A stretch of 64,000 nt of DNA from Agarivorans sp. Alg241-V36 (GCF_900537085.1 NZ_UNRE01000001.1:749163-813162), one strand, 5' to 3'; positions 40,643 to 50,087 are shown, counted from the first letter of the stretch. Program-made: numbers and translations. Notes: a model not told the origin generated them from the sequence alone.

Positions 40643-41381
40643 ACTTAGCATTGCTGGCGTGTTTATCGCCTTCTCTGCTGTTGGTTTAGGTCATTCTTTA
40701 GCGGGTGGTAGTTTTTCAGATCTGGTTAATTTGCACGCCTTTATCATCGTTTTAGGTGGTACGGTAGGCGCTGTTATGCTGCAAACTCCCGCTTCTCAAT
40801 TTGTCCAAGCGATAAAATCCGTTCCGCGAGTTTGGCAAAATCAACAGCTTGATGTTAAGAAGCAAAGCCAACTAATTCTGAGTTGGTCCCACACTGTTCG
40901 TAAAGATGGTTACCTAGTATTAGAAAAACATCGACAACAAGCCGATGCCTTTAGTGTATTGGGCTTAGAGATGTTGATAGATGGGGCCGAGACCGCGCAG
41001 TTAAAACAGTCATTAGAAGACATTATCGATCTAGAGCAAAACCGTTTAGAGAAGCAAGCTGGTGTATTTGAAGCCATGGGAGGTTATTGCCCAACCGTTG
41101 GTATCCTCGGCGCAGTGTTGGGGCTAATTCAAGCCATGGACTTTTTAACGAGTCCTGAGCAATTAGGCCAGGGAATTGCGGTGGCATTTGTTGCCACTAT
41201 TTATGGGGTGGGCTTTGCCAACTTTGTGTTTTTGCCCATTGCCAATAAGCTTCGTGCTTTAGCAGGAGAGCGAGCAATATACCAAGAGATGACGCTAGCC
41301 GGTTTAGTCTCTATTGCTGAGGGTGCGAGTAGCATGGAAGTGCAGCGGCGCTTACATAGTTTTAGTGCGGAACTTCACTAA
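40635..41381 (+). CDS. motC: Flagellar motor stator protein MotC (MotA family)
   Basis: A 248-residue inner-membrane protein with four predicted transmembrane helices and a cytoplasmic loop that meets FliG. The [20 protein letters not shown] segment is characteristic of the MotA/TolQ/ExbB channel family. The place after cheB and before motD is that of Pseudomonas motCD, a second stator pair used alongside MotAB. The coupling ion cannot be judged with confidence from sequence alone. Confidence 0.9.
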   Translation: MDKLSIAGVFIAFSAVGLGHSLAGGSFSDLVNLHAFIIVLGGTVGAVMLQTPASQFVQAIKSVPRVWQNQQLDVKKQSQLILSWSHTVRKDGYLVLEKHRQQADAFSVLGLEMLIDGAETAQLKQSLEDIIDLEQNRLEKQAGVFEAMGGYCPTVGILGAVLGLIQAMDFLTSPEQLGQGIAVAFVATIYGVGFANFVFLPIANKLRALAGERAIYQEMTLAGLVSIAEGASSMEVQRRLHSFSAELH

Positions 41382-41382
41382 T

Positions 41383-42306
41383 ATGCGTCATCGCTACGCC
41401 ACGCAGGCAAAGCGTAACGCAAGTACTGAACGCTGGTTGGTGTCTTATGCTGATTATATGACGCTAATGTTTGCTTTGTTTGTTGTTTTGTACGCTATGG
41501 CAATTGCCAATGAAAATGACTATCCCGAGCTGCAAACCCGTTTGCAACATGCTATTTCACTTTTTGAAACCGATAAAGCCTCAAGCCAAGCTATGATTGC
41601 CGTTGAGTCAGAAGGCTCTTCAGAGGCGGGCATTTTATCCGGCGGGCAATCTATATTAGATGGGGAAGTCTTTAAACGTGTCGAAATTACTCCAATGCCT
41701 AGCGATTATCCAAGCAATGCCGACGATGAAGGCTTTATTCAGCTGGCGGAACAATTGGCAACAGAGTTTAAAGATTTTCTAAAAACTGACGATATAGTAA
41801 TAAGTTATGATGAACAATGGCTCACAATAGAACTCGATAGCCGATTGTTTTTTGCTAGTGGCAGTGCCTATTTGCTCAAACCAGCTGCTCAGGTTATCGA
41901 TGTACTAGCGGAAAAGCTAAGTCGAATTGATAACTATATTCGAGTTCGTGGTTACACTGATGAAAACAGCATTGATAGTGAACTCTATCCTAGCAATTGG
42001 GAGTTATCTGCGGCGCGAGCAACCCGTGTCTTAAGAGAGTTGCAAGCTAGGGGCGTAGCGCCTGCTAGAATGGCATTAGAAGCTTATGCTGAGTTTTCAC
42101 CCGATGAAACTAAAGTGAGCAATCGGAAAAACCGCCGAGTAGTCATCGCCTTAGCGAAAACTTTATGGCAAGCAAAAGTGGAAGTAAGCTCTGAAACGCC
42201 GGTTAAAGTAGAAGCCGAACCTACGAAACAACCAGACAGTGAAACCATGTTAGCTGTACCCTTAGAAGGCGGTGGGGTACGTTTTACAACAAGGCAGGAA
42301 GAATAG
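41383..42306 (+). CDS. motD: Flagellar motor stator protein MotD (MotB family)
   Basis: A 307-residue stator partner of MotC. The single transmembrane helix contains the ion-binding aspartate D24 in SYADYMTLMFALFVVLYA. After a plug/linker region, the C-terminal OmpA-like domain (about 160-270) anchors the stator to peptidoglycan (RGYTDEN and LSAARATRVL). I start at ATG 41383, two bases after the motC stop; the frame open further upstream only shadows motC. The stop shares a base with the parC GTG. Confidence 0.92.
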   Translation: MRHRYATQAKRNASTERWLVSYADYMTLMFALFVVLYAMAIANENDYPELQTRLQHAISLFETDKASSQAMIAVESEGSSEAGILSGGQSILDGEVFKRVEITPMPSDYPSNADDEGFIQLAEQLATEFKDFLKTDDIVISYDEQWLTIELDSRLFFASGSAYLLKPAAQVIDVLAEKLSRIDNYIRVRGYTDENSIDSELYPSNWELSAARATRVLRELQARGVAPARMALEAYAEFSPDETKVSNRKNRRVVIALAKTLWQAKVEVSSETPVKVEAEPTKQPDSETMLAVPLEGGGVRFTTRQEE

Positions 42307-43091
42307 TGAAAGTTTGGACAGTAGCCAATCAAAAAGGTGGCGTAGGTAAAACCACTACGGTAATTTCGCTTGCCGGTTTGTTGGCGCAACAGGGTAAACG
42401 TGTACTGTTGTTAGATACCGATCCGCATGCTTCGTTAACTAGCTATTTGGGTTTTGACGTTGATAGTGTGCAAGGCACCCTATACGAGCTTTATCAAAAC
42501 AGCCAAATTGATGATGCAATGGTCACTCATAGTATTCAGGCCACGGCATTTGATAACTTAGACCTGATCCCAGCCAGTATGGCTTTAGCCACTCTAGATA
42601 AAGTGCTGGGGCAGCGAGAAGGAATGGGCCTAATACTCAAGCGCATTTTGTCTCGCGTTGAAGGTAAATACGACCATGTGCTTATTGATTGCCCGCCTGT
42701 GTTGGGGGTAATGATGGTGAACGCTTTAGCTGCCAGTGACAGAGTGTTAGTGCCTGTGCAAACAGAGTTTTTAGCCATTAAAGGTTTGGAACGTATGGTG
42801 AAAACCTTAGCTATTATGCAGCGTTCTTGCCCTGGACCTTTACGCTATACCGTTGTGCCAACAATGTATGATAAACGTACCAGAGCGTCATTGGCGGCGC
42901 TTAAAGAGCTGCAAGAAACTTACCCTAAAAATATTTGGAATTCAGTTATTCCCATCGATACCAAGTTCCGTGACGCCAGTCTTCGTCACACACCGCCTTC
43001 TTATCATATTAAGAACTGTCGTGGTGTTTTTGCTTACCAAACACTATTAGCGCACCTACTGCAAATGACCGATGAGCAGGGGCTATTATGA
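42306..43091 (+). CDS. parC: ParA-like chemotaxis array positioning ATPase ParC
   Basis: A 261-residue ParA/MinD-type ATPase. Walker A is QKGGVGKTTT with K15, and VLIDCPPVLG is Walker B-like. In Vibrio the gene in this position, ParC, brings chemotaxis arrays to the old pole and partitions them to daughter cells. The neighbour parP, which overlaps by 4 bp, is its partner. The name parC is also used for topoisomerase IV, which this is not. Confidence 0.88.
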   Translation: MKVWTVANQKGGVGKTTTVISLAGLLAQQGKRVLLLDTDPHASLTSYLGFDVDSVQGTLYELYQNSQIDDAMVTHSIQATAFDNLDLIPASMALATLDKVLGQREGMGLILKRILSRVEGKYDHVLIDCPPVLGVMMVNALAASDRVLVPVQTEFLAIKGLERMVKTLAIMQRSCPGPLRYTVVPTMYDKRTRASLAALKELQETYPKNIWNSVIPIDTKFRDASLRHTPPSYHIKNCRGVFAYQTLLAHLLQMTDEQGLL

Positions 43092-43906
43092 ACAGCGACA
43101 AGTTAATGGAGCAGGCTCTTGGTGATTATTTCGACTCATTGTTGAGTGAAACTCCTCCAGAGCCAGAAAAGGTTCCTGAACTTAAATCAGAACCTGAAGC
43201 TAAATCAAATGAAGACCAAGCTTTAGAGCCCCAAGCCAAACCCTTAGCTGAGCTATTTGCAGAAGCAGAGCAGCGCGTTGCTGCCGTCGCAGAAGCGCAG
43301 CCGGTACTGCTGCCGATCAAAGAGTTGCCTGAACAAGCGCCTGAGCTTGAAGTTGAAGAAACGGTTGAAGAATTAGAGCAGCAGGTAGAAGAGCAAGACA
43401 TTGCGGTTGAAACCGAAACGTCCCTTGCTCTGCAAGAAGAGTCAACTGCCGCACAGTGGCAAAATATTGACACGGATAACGACTTCCAGGTGCTATTTTT
43501 TGAAGTGGCAGGGGTTACTTTTGGTGTGCCTCTCACTCAACTTGGAGGCATTCATAGAATTTCCGAAGTGAGCCCTCTGTTTGGTAAGCCACCGTGGTTT
43601 TCCGGCATCATGATAGAGCGTGAAGAAAAGCTAAGTGTGGTTGATACTGCTAAATGGGTGATGCCAAATCAGCCCTTTGAACCAGAGTATAAATACTTAG
43701 TGATGTTGGGCGAAAGTGCCTGGGGCTTAAGCTGTGAAAAGCTGTTTGGAACGGAGCGCCTAAACCGAGATGACGTTAAATGGCGTTCTACGCCTGGTCA
43801 AAGGCCTTGGTTAGCTGGAATGGTAAAACAAAAAATGTGTGCTTTGTTGCATGTAGAAGAGTTGCAACAAATGCTGGCAGATGGCGTAGATATCGAAGGA
43901 CATTAA
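43088..43906 (+). CDS. parP: CheW-like array integration protein ParP
   Basis: A 272-residue protein with an acidic, E/P-rich N-terminal region (about 1-125) and a C-terminal CheW-like domain (about 135-265). In Vibrio, ParP binds ParC, MCPs and the CheA localisation domain through this AIF domain and stops CheA leaving the array. It begins inside the parC end (ATGA overlap). The first residues, QALGDYFDSLLSE, form a conserved-looking short helix also seen in relatives. It is not the ordinary coupling protein, which follows. Confidence 0.85.
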   Translation: MNSDKLMEQALGDYFDSLLSETPPEPEKVPELKSEPEAKSNEDQALEPQAKPLAELFAEAEQRVAAVAEAQPVLLPIKELPEQAPELEVEETVEELEQQVEEQDIAVETETSLALQEESTAAQWQNIDTDNDFQVLFFEVAGVTFGVPLTQLGGIHRISEVSPLFGKPPWFSGIMIEREEKLSVVDTAKWVMPNQPFEPEYKYLVMLGESAWGLSCEKLFGTERLNRDDVKWRSTPGQRPWLAGMVKQKMCALLHVEELQQMLADGVDIEGH

Positions 43907-43910
43907 AAAT

Positions 43911-43934
43911 CTGAGAGCCTGATAGGCTTCTCAG
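43911..43934 (+). repeat. Hairpin between parP and cheW
   Basis: CTGAGAGCCT and AGGCTTCTCAG pair (one bulged base) around a GAT loop, directly after the parP stop. Only TTTG follows, so it is a weak terminator or an mRNA-processing or stability hairpin separating cheW from the genes before it. Confidence 0.5.
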
Positions 43935-44044
43935 TTTGAAAAGGTAGGAAAATCTGCCATTTAGTTTTATAACATATGATATATACTGAATAATATGAGT
44001 TGCGAGATCCGATAGGACTCACGAATACTAAAAAGGACACGCAG

Positions 44045-44533
44045 ATGAGCGAGCAGCGTAACATCGCAGAAAATATTGCCGAAGATGAAGTATTACAATG
44101 GGTGACTTTTCAGCTAGAAAGTGAAACCTATGGCATCAACGTAATGCAGGTACAAGAAGTATTGCGTTATACCGAAATTGCCCCAGTACCTGGTGCGCCA
44201 AACTATGTACTCGGTATTATTAACTTGCGCGGTAACGTGGTTACAGTTATTGATACCCGTTCACGTTTTGGTTTGCCTTCTTCAGATATCACTGAGAATT
44301 CAAGAATTGTTATTATTGAAGCGGAATCTCAAGTGATTGGCATCTTGGTAGATAGTGTTGCCGAAGTGGTTTACTTGCGTTCGTCAGAGATTGATATTGC
44401 GCCAAATGTGGGTACGGAAGAAAGTGCTAAGTTTATCCAAGGTGTGAGTAACCGTGATGGACAATTACTCATCTTAGTCGACCTAAACAAACTACTTTCT
44501 GATGAAGAGTGGGACGAAGTAAGCTCACTATAA
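44045..44533 (+). CDS. cheW: Chemotaxis coupling protein CheW
   Basis: A 162-residue adaptor that joins CheA to chemoreceptors. The whole protein is the CheW double-barrel (QWVTFQLESETYGINVMQVQ, then GIINLRGNVVTVIDTR). I start at ATG 44045, with AAGGA 7 nt upstream; the frame is open to 44000 but that part lacks a ribosome site and is not conserved. The 138-bp gap before it, with a hairpin and an AT-rich stretch, suggests its own promoter. Confidence 0.96.
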   Translation: MSEQRNIAENIAEDEVLQWVTFQLESETYGINVMQVQEVLRYTEIAPVPGAPNYVLGIINLRGNVVTVIDTRSRFGLPSSDITENSRIVIIEAESQVIGILVDSVAEVVYLRSSEIDIAPNVGTEESAKFIQGVSNRDGQLLILVDLNKLLSDEEWDEVSSL

Positions 44534-44959
44534 ATGGATTGGATTAACCTGATTGCCTTAGTGGCAACCGTTGTTTGCCTTGTTGGTGCTATTTGGTTCA
44601 GCAACAAGGCGCAACAACAAGTGAAAGCTAACGAGCAAAAGATGCAAAGCTTAGAGGTGGTCACTAAAAACCTTCTTCAGTCACACCGCGTGGTTGAAAA
44701 ACAACTACAAGAAATTCATCAAGCCAATGCTTCTTTAGTGGGTGAGTTAGAGCGTCAAAGTGAGCAAGTAGAGCAAGCTTTCCTTCGCACTTCGCAGATT
44801 CAATCTCAAGACCCGGACAGCAAGCTGTATACTCGAGCGGTAAAGCTGGTTGAACTAGGCGCAGATTTAGATGAGGTAATGCGCGAGTGTGAGCTGCCAA
44901 AAGCCGAAGCAGAGTTGCTGCTAAGCCTACGCAATAAAATGAAAGGACAAGTGAGTTAA
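44534..44959 (+). CDS. DUF2802 family membrane-anchored coiled-coil protein
   Basis: A 141-residue protein starting immediately after the cheW stop. It has an N-terminal transmembrane helix (about 3-23), a Q/E-rich coiled coil (about 28-85) and a conserved C-terminal helical part (LVELGADLDEVMRECELPKA). In Vibrio and Shewanella the same family follows cheW and precedes ccmA, which supports a link to chemotaxis or flagella, but I know of no established function. Confidence 0.8.
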   Translation: MDWINLIALVATVVCLVGAIWFSNKAQQQVKANEQKMQSLEVVTKNLLQSHRVVEKQLQEIHQANASLVGELERQSEQVEQAFLRTSQIQSQDPDSKLYTRAVKLVELGADLDEVMRECELPKAEAELLLSLRNKMKGQVS

Positions 44960-44996
44960 GCTGGTTATCGCTAAAGATTGTTTTGGATAACCAGCT
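44959..44996. repeat. 11-bp inverted repeat after the che block
   Basis: AGCTGGTTATC and GATAACCAGCT are perfect complements around a 16-nt loop, starting at the last base of the DUF2802 stop. No T-run follows, so it may mark the mRNA end through processing or Rho rather than intrinsic termination. Confidence 0.6.
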
Positions 44997-45280
44997 AAAA
45001 TATTGTTTCTTGAGTTAACCTGCATTTAGCCAATTTTATATCCTTATCTTTCCCTCGTTTACTTTCGACTCTCGCTTTAGTGGCTTTACTGTCTACTTAA
45101 ATAAATCGCAAAAAATGTGTTAGCGCTCAACTCAAATGTAGCACTCGATAAGTCGGTCATATTTTTGTTACTTGTATTGCAAAGCGCTGTAAACATGGCG
45201 TTAAACCCTATACTCAAGCTAGTTTTTAGGCCAAGCTGTGTTAACATTCTAGCCAATATATCTGGCAAGAAAATAGTTGA
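44997..45280 (+). other. Gene-free stretch upstream of ccmA
   Basis: About 280 bp of AT-rich sequence between the che block and the ccm operon. I find no convincing open frame on either strand, no clear FNR box (TTGAT-N4-ATCAA) and no confident sigma-70 promoter, although the ccm promoter should be here. A 61-codon reverse open frame (45086-45268) has no ribosome site and looks random. Confidence 0.6.
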
Positions 45281-45916
45281 ATGTTAAAGGTTAATGGACT
45301 GTGTTGTGTGCGCGAAGAGCGAGTATTGTTCGACAACTTGTCTTTTACTTTATCGCCTGGTGAAATTTTACAAGTTGCTGGACCAAATGGTGCCGGTAAA
45401 ACCAGTTTATTACGATTAATCTCCGGTTTATCTCGTCCTGAAAACGGTGAGATTTTGTGGCAAGGTGAGGCGATTTCTCAAGTTGCTGAGCAGTATCATC
45501 AACAGTGTCTTTATCTAGGCCATCACGCAGGCGTAAAGGCTGAGCTTAGTGCAGTAGAAAACTTACGTTTTTACTTAGGCTTGGCCGGAGAAAGCATGGA
45601 GCAGGAGCAGCTGTATGCATTGTTAACCCGTGTTGGTTTAGCAGGCTTAGAAGAAGAAGCTGTTGCTCACCTTTCTGCAGGACAACAGCGCCGAGTAGCC
45701 CTAGCAAGATTATGGTTAGTCGCCCGTAAGTTGTGGATCCTAGATGAACCATTTACCGCGATAGACAAGCAAGGCGTTGCGTACTTGGAACAAGTGATTT
45801 TGTCTCATGCTAAAAAAGGAGGAATGGTATTGTTAACGACTCATCAAGAGTTAAATATTCCCACCTCTGATTATCGAGTTTTAGAGATTAAGCCGGCCTT
45901 TGAGGAAACGCTGTAA
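45281..45916 (+). CDS. ccmA: Heme exporter ATPase CcmA
   Basis: A 211-residue ABC ATPase, the first gene of the cytochrome c maturation operon. Walker A is GPNGAGKTS, the signature is HLSAGQQRRVALARL, and Walker B is LWILDEPFTAID. With CcmB, CcmC and CcmD it uses ATP to release holo-CcmE so heme can be passed on. The ribosome site is weak. The stop overlaps the ccmB start by one base. Confidence 0.96.
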   Translation: MLKVNGLCCVREERVLFDNLSFTLSPGEILQVAGPNGAGKTSLLRLISGLSRPENGEILWQGEAISQVAEQYHQQCLYLGHHAGVKAELSAVENLRFYLGLAGESMEQEQLYALLTRVGLAGLEEEAVAHLSAGQQRRVALARLWLVARKLWILDEPFTAIDKQGVAYLEQVILSHAKKGGMVLLTTHQELNIPTSDYRVLEIKPAFEETL

Positions 45917-46581
45917 TGCGCGCGTTTACTACTGTTGTTAAGCGTGAGCTTTTGGCCGCTTTTCGGCAAAAGTCAGATGTACTCAACCCGCTTTGGTTTA
46001 TTCTTATCGTTATTACCTTGTTCCCGATAGCAGTAGGCCCAGAGCCATTGTTATTAGCTAAAATAGCGCCTGGCATTTTATGGGTCGCAGCACTGTTATC
46101 TTCGTTATTGTCTCTGGAGCGTTTATTTAGAGATGATTTTGCTGATGGCTCTTTAGAGCAGATGTTAATGAGCGGGTCATCTTTACCCTTAATTTCGCTA
46201 GCCAAAATAGTGGCTCATTGGCTGATAACGGGCTTGCCTATTTTATTGTTGTCGCCTTTGTTGGCGGTGTTGTTGTCTTTAGAATGGCAGAGTTTTCAGG
46301 CGACCTTTTACACCTTAGTACTCGGTACTCCAGTATTGAGTTTGATTGGCTCTGTAGGCGTGGCCTTAACTGTTGGATTACGCAAAGGGGGCGTTTTACT
46401 TAGCTTGCTAGTTTTACCCCTGTATATTCCAGTGTTGATTTTTGCGACATCTGCGATTGAAGCAGCGTCATTAAGCTTGCCCTATGCCGGGCATTTAGCG
46501 ATCATGGGCGCCATAAGCTTGCTTGCACTCACATTGGCTCCTTTTGCTACGGCTGCTGCGCTAAAAGTAAGCATTAACTAA
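45916..46581 (+). CDS. ccmB: Heme exporter permease CcmB
   Basis: A 221-residue inner-membrane protein with six predicted transmembrane helices. The segment LERLFRDDFADGSLEQMLMS is typical of CcmB. It is the membrane partner of CcmA in the CcmABCD complex. It overlaps ccmA by one base and is followed by ccmC after 27 bp. Confidence 0.95.
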   Translation: MRAFTTVVKRELLAAFRQKSDVLNPLWFILIVITLFPIAVGPEPLLLAKIAPGILWVAALLSSLLSLERLFRDDFADGSLEQMLMSGSSLPLISLAKIVAHWLITGLPILLLSPLLAVLLSLEWQSFQATFYTLVLGTPVLSLIGSVGVALTVGLRKGGVLLSLLVLPLYIPVLIFATSAIEAASLSLPYAGHLAIMGAISLLALTLAPFATAAALKVSIN

Positions 46582-46608
46582 AAAAAGACTGAGAGAGTAA
46601 ATACCATT

Positions 46609-47361
46609 ATGTGGAAATGGTTACATCCATACGCAAAACCTGAGGCAAGCTACACCCTAGCGGGAAAATTTGTACCTTGGTTTAGTGTTTTTGCCATTGT
46701 GTGTTTTTCTGTAGGCTTAGTGTGGGGCCTTTTGTTTGCGCCTGCCGATTACCAACAAGGCGACAGTTTTAGGATCATTTACATTCATGTGCCTTCGGCA
46801 ATTATGTCGATGGGCGCATACTCATCAATGGCCATTGCGGCTTTTATCGGCTTAGTTTGGCAAATTAAACAGGCTGATATGTATGTGGCAGCGGTTGCGC
46901 CAGTTGGTGCTGTATTTACTTTTGTTGCCTTATTTACTGGTGCAGCTTGGGGCAAACCGATGTGGGGAGCCTGGTGGGTCTGGGACGCGCGCCTTACGTC
47001 TGAGTTGATTCTACTGTTTTTATATTTGGGTGTTATTGCCCTGTATAATGCGTTTTCCGATAAGACTATGGCTGGCCGCGCCGCTGGTATTCTCAGCATT
47101 GTTGGCGTAATTAATTTGCCGATTATTCATTACTCGGTGGAGTGGTGGAATACGTTGCATCAGGGTGCCACCATTACCAAATTTGATAAACCGTCTATCG
47201 ATTCTCGAATGCTGTGGCCTTTACTGCTCAATATTCTTGCCTTTGGTTTTTTCCTTGGCGCAGTGAGCTTGGTTCGCTTTAGAACTGAACTGTTGCGCCG
47301 TGAGCAACGTAGACCATGGGTACAGCAACTTATTCAACGCCACATAAAAGCAAAGGGGTAG
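46609..47361 (+). CDS. ccmC: Heme chaperone-loading protein CcmC
   Basis: A 250-residue polytopic membrane protein of the heme-handling family. The periplasmic tryptophan-rich motif WGAWWVWDARLTSE and flanking histidines (IHVPSA and IIHYSVEWWNTLHQG) hold heme and present it to CcmE. Six transmembrane helices are visible. The length matches E. coli CcmC (245). Confidence 0.97.
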   Translation: MWKWLHPYAKPEASYTLAGKFVPWFSVFAIVCFSVGLVWGLLFAPADYQQGDSFRIIYIHVPSAIMSMGAYSSMAIAAFIGLVWQIKQADMYVAAVAPVGAVFTFVALFTGAAWGKPMWGAWWVWDARLTSELILLFLYLGVIALYNAFSDKTMAGRAAGILSIVGVINLPIIHYSVEWWNTLHQGATITKFDKPSIDSRMLWPLLLNILAFGFFLGAVSLVRFRTELLRREQRRPWVQQLIQRHIKAKG

Positions 47362-47365
47362 AACG

Positions 47366-47572
47366 ATGCAGTTTGAATCAATCGCAGATTTCTTTGCTAT
47401 GGGTGGTTATGGTTTCTATGTATGGCTGGCGTTTGGCGTAAGTGCTTTAGCCATGGTTGCCATAGTGATCGACAGTATTGTTAAACGAAATGCCATTTTT
47501 AAATCTGTTGCGCGACAATCTGCGCGACAACAACGAGTTGAAGCAGCAAAAGAGGTAACTGAACGCTTATGA
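47366..47572 (+). CDS. ccmD: Heme exporter small subunit CcmD
   Basis: A 68-residue protein with one transmembrane helix (about 15-40) and a basic cytoplasmic tail. [16 protein letters not shown] is the family's signature. It helps release holo-CcmE from CcmC. AGGGG precedes the ATG. The stop overlaps ccmE by 4 bp. Confidence 0.93.
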   Translation: MQFESIADFFAMGGYGFYVWLAFGVSALAMVAIVIDSIVKRNAIFKSVARQSARQQRVEAAKEVTERL

Positions 47573-48063
47573 ACCCAAGACGTAAAAAACGCTTAACGAT
47601 TGTTCTGGCAATTGTACTTGGTTTGGGGGCTTCAATCGGCTTGTTGCTGTTTGCGTTACAACAGAATATCGACTTATTTTACACGCCTACTGAACTGGTA
47701 AACGGTAAAGGCAAGGATGAGATTAAACCGGAAGTAGGCCAACGCTTAAGAATTGGTGGCTTAGTATTACCGGGCACGGTTGAGCGTTCGCAAACCAGTT
47801 TGCAGGTAAGTTTTAAGCTGAGCGACGCCGGTGGTGGTATTGTGACCATTAACTACGAAGGTATTCTGCCCGATCTGTTTCGAGAAGGGCAGGGCATTGT
47901 AGCGCAAGGCGAGCTGGCCAATGCAACAACAGTAAACGCTTTTGAAGTATTAGCTAAACACGATGAAGAATACATGCCACAGGAAGTGGCGGAAGCACTA
48001 GAAGGTATGGAACACTTTAAACCAGAATATACAGAAGCCCAGCTTAAAGGCTCTGGACACTAG
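47569..48063 (+). CDS. ccmE: Periplasmic heme chaperone CcmE
   Basis: A 164-residue membrane-anchored OB-fold protein. A basic N-terminus and one helix (about 8-30) lead into the periplasmic domain. The covalent heme ligand is H131 in [11 protein letters not shown], the conserved HDExY motif. It carries heme from CcmC to the CcmFH ligase. Confidence 0.97.
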   Translation: MNPRRKKRLTIVLAIVLGLGASIGLLLFALQQNIDLFYTPTELVNGKGKDEIKPEVGQRLRIGGLVLPGTVERSQTSLQVSFKLSDAGGGIVTINYEGILPDLFREGQGIVAQGELANATTVNAFEVLAKHDEEYMPQEVAEALEGMEHFKPEYTEAQLKGSGH

Positions 48064-48074
48064 AGACGGTAATT

Positions 48075-50087
48075 ATGATCCCGGAACTTGGACATTACGC
48101 ACTAATTCTTTCTTGTGCGTTAGCTATTTTACAAAGTGTGTACCCGCTATGGGGCGCTAGCAAAAATAGTGTTTCTTTAATGAAGCTTGCTCGGCCTTTG
48201 GCGCTGGCACAGTTTGCCTTTGTCACATTGTCTTTTGTGGTGCTGAGCTACTCATTTGCTATTAACGATTTTTCAGTGGCCTATGTAGCCAATAACTCTA
48301 ATAGCCAGTTGCCAGTTCATTACCGCTTATCGGCGGTGTGGGGGGCTCATGAGGGCTCATTGTTATTATGGGCGATGATCTTGTCGGGCTGGGGCGCGGC
48401 GGTAGCAATGTTCAGCCGTGGTTTACCACTCGACGCCGTTGCTCGTGTTGTGGCTGTAATGGGTATGATATGCGTAGGCTTCTACCTGTTCATTTTGCTT
48501 ACTTCAAATCCTTTTGATAGAACCTTGCCGTTTTTCCCGGTAGATGGACAAGATTTAAATCCTTTGTTGCAAGACGTTGGTTTGATTTTCCATCCACCAC
48601 TGTTGTACATGGGTTATGTTGGCTTCTCGGTGGCTTTTGCTTTTGCTATCGCTGCATTAATGGCCGGACGTTTAGATTCCACTTGGGCACGCTGGTCGCG
48701 CCCTTGGACAATGGCAGCCTGGATTTTCCTTACCTTAGGTATCTCATTAGGAAGCTGGTGGGCCTACTACGAACTAGGTTGGGGCGGTTGGTGGTTCTGG
48801 GATCCAGTTGAAAATGCTTCATTTATGCCTTGGTTAGTGGGCACAGCTTTATTGCATTCATTAGCAGTAACCGAAAAACGCGGGGTGTTTAAATCCTGGA
48901 CTGTGCTGCTGGCTATATCTGCATTTTCCTTAAGTTTGTTAGGTACTTTTTTAGTGCGCTCAGGCGTATTGGTCTCGGTACATGCCTTCGCCAGCGACCC
49001 CGCTCGAGGCTTGTTTATTCTAGGCTTCTTGTTAGTGGTAATTGGCGGCTCTTTATTGTTGTTTGCTATTCGAGGTTCTCAGGTGAAAAGTCGCGGGACC
49101 TATAGCCTGTTTTCTCGCGAGACCTTTTTGTTAATTAATAACATCTTGTTAGTGGCGGCACTAGTAGTGGTATTACTGGGTACTTTACTGCCGCTTATTC
49201 ACAAAGAAATCGGCCTTGGCAGTATCTCTATTGGCGAAGCCTTCTTTAACCGGATGTTTAGTTGGATGATTGTACCTTTTGCTATTGCCTTAGGTATTGG
49301 ACCGCTGCTGCGTTGGAAACGCCAAGATATTCGCCCTCTTAAGGGCTGGTTGCTGGCACTCGCAGCATTTAGTTTGATTGTGCCGGCAGCATTATTGGCA
49401 ATACTTGCACCGAAGTTTTATGCCTTGGCTTATATGGCACTAGCTTTATCATTTTGGGTGATTAGCTGTACAGCCCTAGAAGTATATTTGCGGGCGACTC
49501 ATCGCCACAGCTTCACCAAAGGTTTGAAAGTACTTAGTCGTTCTCATTGGGCAATGGTGCTTGGCCACTTAGGTTTGGCGGTTACCGTGATTGGCGTGGC
49601 ATTAACCAGCCATTACAGTATTGAGCGCGACTTGCGTTTAGAGCCGGGTGATTCGGTTACCTTTGCGGCTTACTCTTTCCACTTCAAACAGGTTGAACCT
49701 TTAGTTGGTCCAAACTATGAAGGCCATGTTGGGGTGATAGACGTATATAAAGACGAGCACTTAGCAACCACCTTGCGTGCAGAGAAACGCTTCTATCGAG
49801 TGCAACGAAACATGATGACAGAAGCCGCCATTGATGCAGGCCTATGGCGTGATTTATACGCAGCCTTGGGTGAACAGCTTCCCGGCGGAGCTTGGGCAGT
49901 GCGACTGTATTACAAACCCTTTATTCGTTGGATTTGGCTAGGTTCAATTATAATGGCTATCGGCGGTATATTTGCCATGTCAGATAAACGTTATCGCTTT
50001 AAAGTGAAACAAGAACAGTTAAGTGGTAAGCCATCTGTTAAAAGTGCCAGTGGTAGTAAAAGCACTCATTTGGCAGAGGAAGGATAA
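48075..50087 (+). CDS. ccmF: Cytochrome c heme lyase subunit CcmF
   Basis: A 670-residue polytopic membrane protein that attaches heme to apocytochrome c with CcmH/CcmI. The WWD domain ELGWGGWWFWDPVENASFMP is intact, as are the flanking conserved histidines. About 14-15 transmembrane helices are expected. It is followed directly by ccmG without a gap. Confidence 0.97.
   Translation: MIPELGHYALILSCALAILQSVYPLWGASKNSVSLMKLARPLALAQFAFVTLSFVVLSYSFAINDFSVAYVANNSNSQLPVHYRLSAVWGAHEGSLLLWAMILSGWGAAVAMFSRGLPLDAVARVVAVMGMICVGFYLFILLTSNPFDRTLPFFPVDGQDLNPLLQDVGLIFHPPLLYMGYVGFSVAFAFAIAALMAGRLDSTWARWSRPWTMAAWIFLTLGISLGSWWAYYELGWGGWWFWDPVENASFMPWLVGTALLHSLAVTEKRGVFKSWTVLLAISAFSLSLLGTFLVRSGVLVSVHAFASDPARGLFILGFLLVVIGGSLLLFAIRGSQVKSRGTYSLFSRETFLLINNILLVAALVVVLLGTLLPLIHKEIGLGSISIGEAFFNRMFSWMIVPFAIALGIGPLLRWKRQDIRPLKGWLLALAAFSLIVPAALLAILAPKFYALAYMALALSFWVISCTALEVYLRATHRHSFTKGLKVLSRSHWAMVLGHLGLAVTVIGVALTSHYSIERDLRLEPGDSVTFAAYSFHFKQVEPLVGPNYEGHVGVIDVYKDEHLATTLRAEKRFYRVQRNMMTEAAIDAGLWRDLYAALGEQLPGGAWAVRLYYKPFIRWIWLGSIIMAIGGIFAMSDKRYRFKVKQEQLSGKPSVKSASGSKSTHLAEEG

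Noticed and set aside
42306-43091. ParA-like gene as a sign of a plasmid or chromosome partition locus
   Set aside because: No parB or parS-like repeats; position between motD and parP shows it is the chemotaxis-array ParC.
43989-44015. Sigma-28 (FliA) promoter before cheW with -10 TCCGATAG
   Set aside because: The -10 is 6/8 to GCCGATAA, but no convincing TAAA lies 15 bp upstream (only AATA). Not strong enough to list.
45086-45268. Reverse-strand open frame of 60 codons in the gap before ccmA
   Set aside because: No ribosome site, no recognisable protein character, and it lies in AT-rich intergenic DNA.
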